Below, piece by piece: positions 3,146 to 5,797 of a stretch of DNA of 5,797 bases. Location of the stretch: contig ONYR01000300.1 in the NCBI GenBank assembly GCA_900322165.1, positions 1 to 5,797 on the forward strand, given 5' to 3'. The notes beneath the pieces were generated by a model. It made no database searches. It worked only from the letters and a program-made list of their open reading frames with translations, and was not told where the DNA came from. This DNA is from an uncultured Eubacteriales bacterium (GTDB lineage: Bacteria > Bacillota > Clostridia > Lachnospirales > Bianqueaceae). Made by a program: the position numbers and the translations under genes. Each line of letters starts with the position of its first letter. Positions within the stretch are counted from its first letter, which is position 1.

Positions 3146-5797
3146 ATGGTTCCCGAGAAATTAAAAAACTATATGTTTAACGAGAACGATTTCTTCAACG
3201 AAGGTTTCGTTCCTGCCGATCCTGAAAAACACGAGCTTGTCAAAAAGCTCGCCGCCATGATCACGGATGACATTCAGGTCCACAGTGCCAAGGATATCAC
3301 CACGGACATGCCGGATTACTGGATCCTTGACCGTCTTCTGAATAAAGAGCAGGTCAAATTCATGCTCACGTTCAAGAAGAAGAGAACCGTCAAGCTTGTC
3401 CCCGAAGAGATGGCCAAGCGCAACAACATGACCCCTGAGGCCGCTGAAGCGATGGCTATGGACATCTGCCGCATCGGTCTGATGGAGTTTGACCGCGAGC
3501 GGGAATATAAGCGCAAGCAGTATTTCATTCCCAAGTGGGTCGTTGGTTCCGGCGAATACATGATGATGACCGGATGGCTGATGGACAAGCATCCGGAGAT
3601 CGCGACCTTCTTCAACTACGCTTCGAGCGTACCGGTTGGCAAGGTAGCCCGCTTCGTGCCTCACGGCGGCGGCGGACTGGGCATGCATGTCATCCCCGTT
3701 GAGAAGGCGATCCAGCACGAAAACCGTTCCGTCAGCGTGGAGCATCTCTCCCACTGGCTGAAGAAATATGACAAATATTGTGTCGATGTCTGCGCATGCC
3801 GCCGTCAGCAGCGGATCCGCGGTGAAGGCGTCGGCGACATCGAAGGCTACATGTGCCTGGCGGTCGGCGATATGGCCGAGTACCTCGTTGAGACGCACAA
3901 GGACGCACACTATATCACCTACGATGAGGTTATGGAGATCCTCGAGCGTGCGGAGGAAAAGGGCTATGTTCATCAGATCACGAACCTCGACGGTGAGGAT
4001 AAGATCGTCGGTATCTGCAACTGCTCACCCGGCACCTGCGATGCGCTTCGTACCTCTCAGCTTTTCAACACGCCCAACATGTCGGCCTCCGCATACCGCG
4101 CTCACGTTGACATTCAAAAGTGTGTCGCCTGCGGCAAGTGCGTGGAAGTCTGCCCGGTCGGCGCAGCCAAGCTTGGACAGAAGCTCTGCCATGTAGACGG
4201 CAAGCCGTTTACCTATCCGATGACCGAGCTTCCGGATGCACAGCCTTGGGGCCCGGACAAGTGGAACAAGAACTACCGCGAAGACGCCAAGATCAACGTC
4301 TACGAGACCGGTACCGCTCCCTGTAAGACTGCCTGCCCCGCTCACCTTGCGATCCAGGGCTACATCAAGATGGCCGGCGAAGGCCGTTTCATGGACGCGC
4401 TGAAGCTCATCAAACAGGATAACCCGCTGCCCGCGATCTGCGGTGCGATCTGCAACAAGCGCTGCGAAGAGCGCTGCACCCGCGGCCTCATCGACGAGCC
4501 TCTGGCCATCGACGAGATCAAGAAGTTCATCGCCGCGCAGGAGCTGTACGCAGACAAACGCTACATTCCGACCTGCTACAACGACGAAGGCAAACAGTGG
4601 GATGATTACAAGGTCGCGATCATCGGTTCCGGTCCTGCCGGTCTTTCCGCCGCGTATTTCCTGAGAACCAAGGGCTACCCGGTCACGATCTTCGAGAAGA
4701 ATCAGCAGCCCGGCGGTATGCTGACCTACGGTATTCCGACCTTCCGTCTGGAGAAAAAGGTCATTGAGGCTGAGATCGATGTCATCCGCCAGATGGGCGC
4801 CGAGATCAAGTGCGGCATCGAGGTCGGCAAGGACGTCACGATACAGGAGCTCCGCGATCAGGGCTACAAGGCCTTCTTCCTCGCGATCGGCATGCAGGCC
4901 GGACGCAAGGCCGGCATCCCCGGTGAAGAGTTCGCACTCTCCGGTGTCGATTTCCTGAGACAGGCCAACGAGACCAAGGGCAAGCTGCTCTCCGGCAAGA
5001 CGGTCGTCATCGGCGGCGGCAACGTAGCGATGGATGTCGCGCGTACCGCACTTCGCGCCGGCGCAACGGAAGTAGAAATGTACTGTCTGGAAGGTCCGGA
5101 CGAGATGCCCGCGGCCAAGGACGAGATCAAGGAAGCCAAAGAAGAAGGCATCGTTATCAAGAACTGCTGGGGTCCGAAAGAGATCCTTACCGAAAACGGC
5201 AAGATCTGCGGCATCGTCATGAAGCAGTGCACGCAGGTCTACGACAAAGACGGCCGCTTCTCCCCGGTCTACGATGAGAACGAGACCAAGACCGTCGAGT
5301 GTGATGCGGTTCTCCTTTCCATCGGTCAGTCGGCAGTCTGGAATGATCTGCTGAAGGGCACCAAGGTCGAAGTTCGTCCGAACGGCACGGTCGTAGCGGA
5401 TCCCGTCACCCTGCAGACCGCAGAGCCCGACATCTTCGCCGGCGGCGACATCCATCACGGTGCTCGCTTTGCCATCGACGCGATCGCAGACGGACGCGAA
5501 GCCATGGTTTCCATCAACCGCTTCGTCCACGAGGGCCAGAGTCTGACGATCGGACGTGATCTGCGTCAGTTCAAGGAGCTCGACCGCGACGATATCAAGG
5601 TCGAGACCTACGACAACGCGCAGAGACAGGTACCCGGCATGAAGCTCGGCGACGCAGCCTCCACCTATGACGATCTTCGCCTCCCCCTGACCGAAGAACA
5701 GGTCAAGAAGGAAGCAAGCCGCTGCCTTGGCTGCGGTGCGACCTACGTTGACACGAACCGCTGCATCGGCTGCGGCCTCTGCACGACCCGCTGCGAA
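3146..5797 (+). CDS. Multidomain iron-sulfur FAD/NAD(P)H oxidoreductase (GltD/NfnB-like core), C-terminus beyond window
   Basis: All 884 visible codons are open to the right edge. Residues 1-200 are an unassigned, mostly helical region. Next is a cysteine module with C212, C216, C218 (VCACRR), C237 and C291, C293, C298 (ICNCSPGTC), a pattern I recall from (4Fe-4S)-binding proteins of anaerobes. A ferredoxin motif C326-x2-C329-x2-C332-x3-C336-P follows. A GltD/dihydropyrimidine-dehydrogenase-like helical domain has C393-x3-C397-P and C432, C436, C440, C444. The oxidoreductase core has an FAD fold at GSGPAG (494-499), an NAD(P)H fold at GGGN (623-626) and the FAD-closing AGGD (765-768). C860-LG-C863 and CIGCGLCTTRC (873-883) begin a C-terminal ferredoxin domain. 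Such proteins pass electrons between NAD(P)H, FAD and iron-sulfur chains in the cytoplasm; the partner and substrate are unknown. Codon use is strongly C/G-ending, suggesting high expression. Confidence 0.9.
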   Translation, partial: MVPEKLKNYMFNENDFFNEGFVPADPEKHELVKKLAAMITDDIQVHSAKDITTDMPDYWILDRLLNKEQVKFMLTFKKKRTVKLVPEEMAKRNNMTPEAAEAMAMDICRIGLMEFDREREYKRKQYFIPKWVVGSGEYMMMTGWLMDKHPEIATFFNYASSVPVGKVARFVPHGGGGLGMHVIPVEKAIQHENRSVSVEHLSHWLKKYDKYCVDVCACRRQQRIRGEGVGDIEGYMCLAVGDMAEYLVETHKDAHYITYDEVMEILERAEEKGYVHQITNLDGEDKIVGICNCSPGTCDALRTSQLFNTPNMSASAYRAHVDIQKCVACGKCVEVCPVGAAKLGQKLCHVDGKPFTYPMTELPDAQPWGPDKWNKNYREDAKINVYETGTAPCKTACPAHLAIQGYIKMAGEGRFMDALKLIKQDNPLPAICGAICNKRCEERCTRGLIDEPLAIDEIKKFIAAQELYADKRYIPTCYNDEGKQWDDYKVAIIGSGPAGLSAAYFLRTKGYPVTIFEKNQQPGGMLTYGIPTFRLEKKVIEAEIDVIRQMGAEIKCGIEVGKDVTIQELRDQGYKAFFLAIGMQAGRKAGIPGEEFALSGVDFLRQANETKGKLLSGKTVVIGGGNVAMDVARTALRAGATEVEMYCLEGPDEMPAAKDEIKEAKEEGIVIKNCWGPKEILTENGKICGIVMKQCTQVYDKDGRFSPVYDENETKTVECDAVLLSIGQSAVWNDLLKGTKVEVRPNGTVVADPVTLQTAEPDIFAGGDIHHGARFAIDAIADGREAMVSINRFVHEGQSLTIGRDLRQFKELDRDDIKVETYDNAQRQVPGMKLGDAASTYDDLRLPLTEEQVKKEASRCLGCGATYVDTNRCIGCGLCTTRCE

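Noticed and set aside
3161..3973. A 270-codon open frame on the minus strand opposite the N-terminal part of the flavoprotein gene
   Set aside because: It is antisense to a coding region with a strong ribosome binding site and recognisable cysteine motifs, and the shadow protein shows no family signature.
4025..5530. A 501-codon open frame on the minus strand opposite the flavoprotein gene
   Set aside because: The plus-strand frame carries unambiguous FAD, NAD(P)H and ferredoxin motifs here. The antisense frame is open because of the strong C/G-ending codon bias; its translation has no recognisable domain and is rich in V, A, L, D and G as expected of a shadow.

Overview
The window looks like chromosomal DNA of a strictly anaerobic, moderately GC-rich member of the Bacillota, probably class Clostridia. 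The reasons are strong GGAGG-type ribosome binding sites, AT-rich intergenic DNA between coding regions rich in C/G-ending codons, and a very large iron-sulfur flavoprotein of a type common in anaerobes. Genus and species cannot be given from the sequence alone.

The layout is two divergent transcription units separated by a 237-base control region (2909-3145). Leftward from this region come a 192-residue DJ-1/PfpI-family protein (2908-2330), a hairpin that may terminate or attenuate transcription (2293-2264), a 471-residue major facilitator superfamily transporter (2216-801), and a phytoene-dehydrogenase-like FAD oxidoreductase. The oxidoreductase start codon overlaps the transporter stop codon by 4 bases, and the gene runs off the left edge (804-1). 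Rightward comes one gene that stays open from 3146 to the right edge, 884 codons without a stop. It encodes a multidomain iron-sulfur flavoprotein: an unassigned N-terminal region, a cysteine-rich module of the CxCR...CNC type, a single 4Fe-4S ferredoxin motif, a GltD/NfnB-like FAD/NAD(P)H oxidoreductase, and the start of a C-terminal ferredoxin motif.

The control region carries three copies of the 9-base core TGCAAAAGT. Two are extended to an identical 12-base sequence in opposite orientation. One 12-mer exactly fills part of the spacer between the -35 and -10 elements of the leftward promoter, and the third core directly abuts a TTGACA hexamer on the rightward side. This suggests that one unidentified regulator controls both units.

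A plausible but unproven reading is an inducible cassette that imports a small molecule (the transporter), performs flavin-dependent redox chemistry on it (the two flavoproteins), and handles a reactive by-product or stress signal (the DJ-1 protein). The substrate cannot be deduced from this window. No RNA genes, CRISPR arrays, insertion sequences or phage genes were seen.
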